From Bacillota bacterium (GTDB taxonomy: Bacteria > Bacillota > Clostridia > Peptostreptococcales > Anaerovoracaceae), in contig JAFZRG010000036.1 of assembly GCA_017619985.1 (NCBI GenBank), positions 1 to 5,677 of the forward strand: DNA of 5,677 nucleotides. The letters are read 5' to 3'. Shown piece by piece: positions 4,609-5,677 of this stretch. The translations under genes and the position numbers were made by a program. Position 1 is the first letter of the stretch, and each line of letters opens with the position of its first letter. The notes below the pieces were generated by a model. It saw nothing but the letters and a program-made list of their open reading frames with translations, was not told where the DNA came from and did not search any database.

Positions 4609-5677
4609 ATATCTTTTTTCTCAGGATATCTCCGGCCCTGACGCCGTCCGGCGCGCTGATCGTCAGCACGCGCATGGGCGTCGCGGAGCGTTCCAGAACT
4701 TCTCCGTCTTCGTTCACGATCGACGAGACGGGGAAGGGCACGCCGGTGCGGCCCGGGCTTAAAAATTCAAGCGTATCGCCGGCGGCGAACGGATTGCGGG
4801 TCTCGATCTTCAGAGATCCGTTTTTGCTGTCTTCGAGCGCGGTCGCGACGAACAGCCAGTCGCGGACGTAGCCTGCCGTGTCCGGGAGGAGCTGGTCCGG
4901 GTCACCGAAGTAGAAACCGGTGCAGAACGGGCGGTGGCTGACCGTGTCCAACTCTTTCTTGAGCGCTTCCACCGGGGCGGTGCCGTCGATCGCCATGCGG
5001 TAGGCGTTGACGACGGTCGCGGTGTAGAAGGGCGTGCGCATGCGTCCTTCGATCTTGAACGAGCAGATGCCGGCATCCTCGAACGCTTTGAGGTGTTCGA
5101 TGCAGCACAGCTCCTTCGAGCTCAGGATGGCCGAGCCGCGCTCGTCCTCTTCGATCTTAAAGTATTCGCCGGGGCGCTTCTCCTCCATGAGGTAATAGTT
5201 CCAGCGGCAGGTCTGCGCGCATTCGCCGCGGTTGCCTGAGCGCCCGGCCAGGTAGGCGGATAGCAGGCAGCGGCCGGAGTAGCTCATGCACATGGCGCCG
5301 TGCACGAAAGCCTCAAGTTCCAGGTCTTCCGGGGTATTTGCACGGATCTCGGCGATTCTCTCCAGACTGAGCTCTCTCGCCAGCACGACGCGTTTGACGC
5401 CAATATCGTAATAGACTCTCGCGGCGCGCGCGTTCATGCAGTTCGCCTGCGTGGACACGTGGATGTCCAGGTCCGGGCATTCCTCGCGGATCTGCGCGAT
5501 GGCGCCGATGTCGGAGACGATCACGGCGTCCGTGCCGATCTCCTTCAGGAACCGCGCGTATTCGCCCAGCTGCGGGATCTCGTCGGAGAACGCGAAGCAG
5601 TTGACGGTCACGTACAGCTTTCTGCCCGCCGCGTGGATCTCGCGGCTTGCCTGGGTCAGCGCCTCGCGTGTAAAGCC
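4607..5677 (-). CDS. Peptidase U32 family protein, N-terminus outside window
   Basis: The minus-strand frame is open from the window edge to a TAA at 4609-4607, giving 356 residues. A GTG at 5611 is an internal valine (context KLYVTVNCFAF), not the start, because the 22 upstream codons (GFTREALTQASREIHAAG...) continue the family's conserved sequence. About 45-50 N-terminal residues are missing relative to the usual length of about 405. Fragment residues 122-140 match the U32 signature EAFVHGAMC followed by GRC and LLS. Cysteines at 130, 137, 153 and 157 (MC, GRC, GECAQTC) form the expected Fe-S ligand set, and SFKIEGRM follows near 206-213. The last 85 or so residues form the accessory C-terminal domain. 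Characterised relatives are RNA hydroxylation proteins (TrhP/YegQ for tRNA, RlhA/YdcP for 23S rRNA) that draw on prephenate; some older members were called collagenases. An RNA hydroxylation role is the best inference. It is convergent with the DUF3343 gene and not part of that operon. Confidence 0.9.
   Translation of the reverse strand, partial: GFTREALTQASREIHAAGRKLYVTVNCFAFSDEIPQLGEYARFLKEIGTDAVIVSDIGAIAQIREECPDLDIHVSTQANCMNARAARVYYDIGVKRVVLARELSLERIAEIRANTPEDLELEAFVHGAMCMSYSGRCLLSAYLAGRSGNRGECAQTCRWNYYLMEEKRPGEYFKIEEDERGSAILSSKELCCIEHLKAFEDAGICSFKIEGRMRTPFYTATVVNAYRMAIDGTAPVEALKKELDTVSHRPFCTGFYFGDPDQLLPDTAGYVRDWLFVATALEDSKNGSLKIETRNPFAAGDTLEFLSPGRTGVPFPVSSIVNEDGEVLERSATPMRVLTISAPDGVRAGDILRKKI

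Noticed and set aside
1..5677. tRNA, rRNA, CRISPR arrays, transposase genes, attachment sites
   Set aside because: No cloverleaf-like, rRNA-like, regularly spaced repeat or transposase sequence was recognised anywhere in the window.

Overview
The window is a GC-rich stretch, except for one AT-rich intergenic gap, and probably comes from a strictly anaerobic Gram-positive bacterium (Clostridia-like Firmicute). The gene content suggests this: an oxygen-sensitive Fe-S enzyme of the 2-hydroxyacyl-CoA dehydratase superfamily with its ATP-dependent activator, a YedF/DUF3343 selenium-sulfur gene set, near-consensus AGGAGG ribosome sites and tightly overlapping genes. The taxonomic placement is inference; no rRNA or other marker is present.

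Layout. Positions 1-297 hold the 3' end of a gene with an XRE-like C-terminal module. Positions 298-399 are a compact control region: a 36-bp palindrome (330-365) directly abuts a perfect TATAAT (367-372), followed by AGGAGG and an ATG at 400. A four-gene + strand operon then runs from 400 to 4069: a YjiM-like double-cubane-type Fe-S protein (382 aa), a TusA-DsrE fusion YedF (201 aa), a YjiL-like ATPase activator (254 aa) and a class V aminotransferase-fold cysteine desulfurase of the EF2568 type (379 aa). Gene junctions are 15 nt, a 1-nt overlap and a 4-nt overlap. An AT-rich 277-nt gap (4070-4346) carries an 11-bp inverted repeat and several TGACA motifs. It precedes a 78-aa DUF3343 (Se/S carrier-like) gene that ends in a strong intrinsic terminator. 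A convergent, incomplete peptidase U32 family gene occupies 4607-5677 on the minus strand.

How the genes may work together. The desulfurase would draw sulfur (or selenium) from cysteine (selenocysteine). YedF, with a CPxP thiol in the TusA half and further cysteines in the DsrE half, and the DUF3343 protein with a conserved GCG cysteine, look like carriers of that chalcogen. YjiL would use ATP to fire low-potential electrons from its bridging [4Fe-4S] cluster into the YjiM protein. Putting an ATP-driven super-reductase and a chalcogen relay in one translationally coupled operon is the most interesting feature here. Either the relay builds or repairs a sulfide-bridged double-cubane cluster, or the reductase acts on a sulfur or selenium substrate. 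Neither has been shown by the sequence alone. The individual families are known; their joint biochemical role is, as far as I know, undefined.
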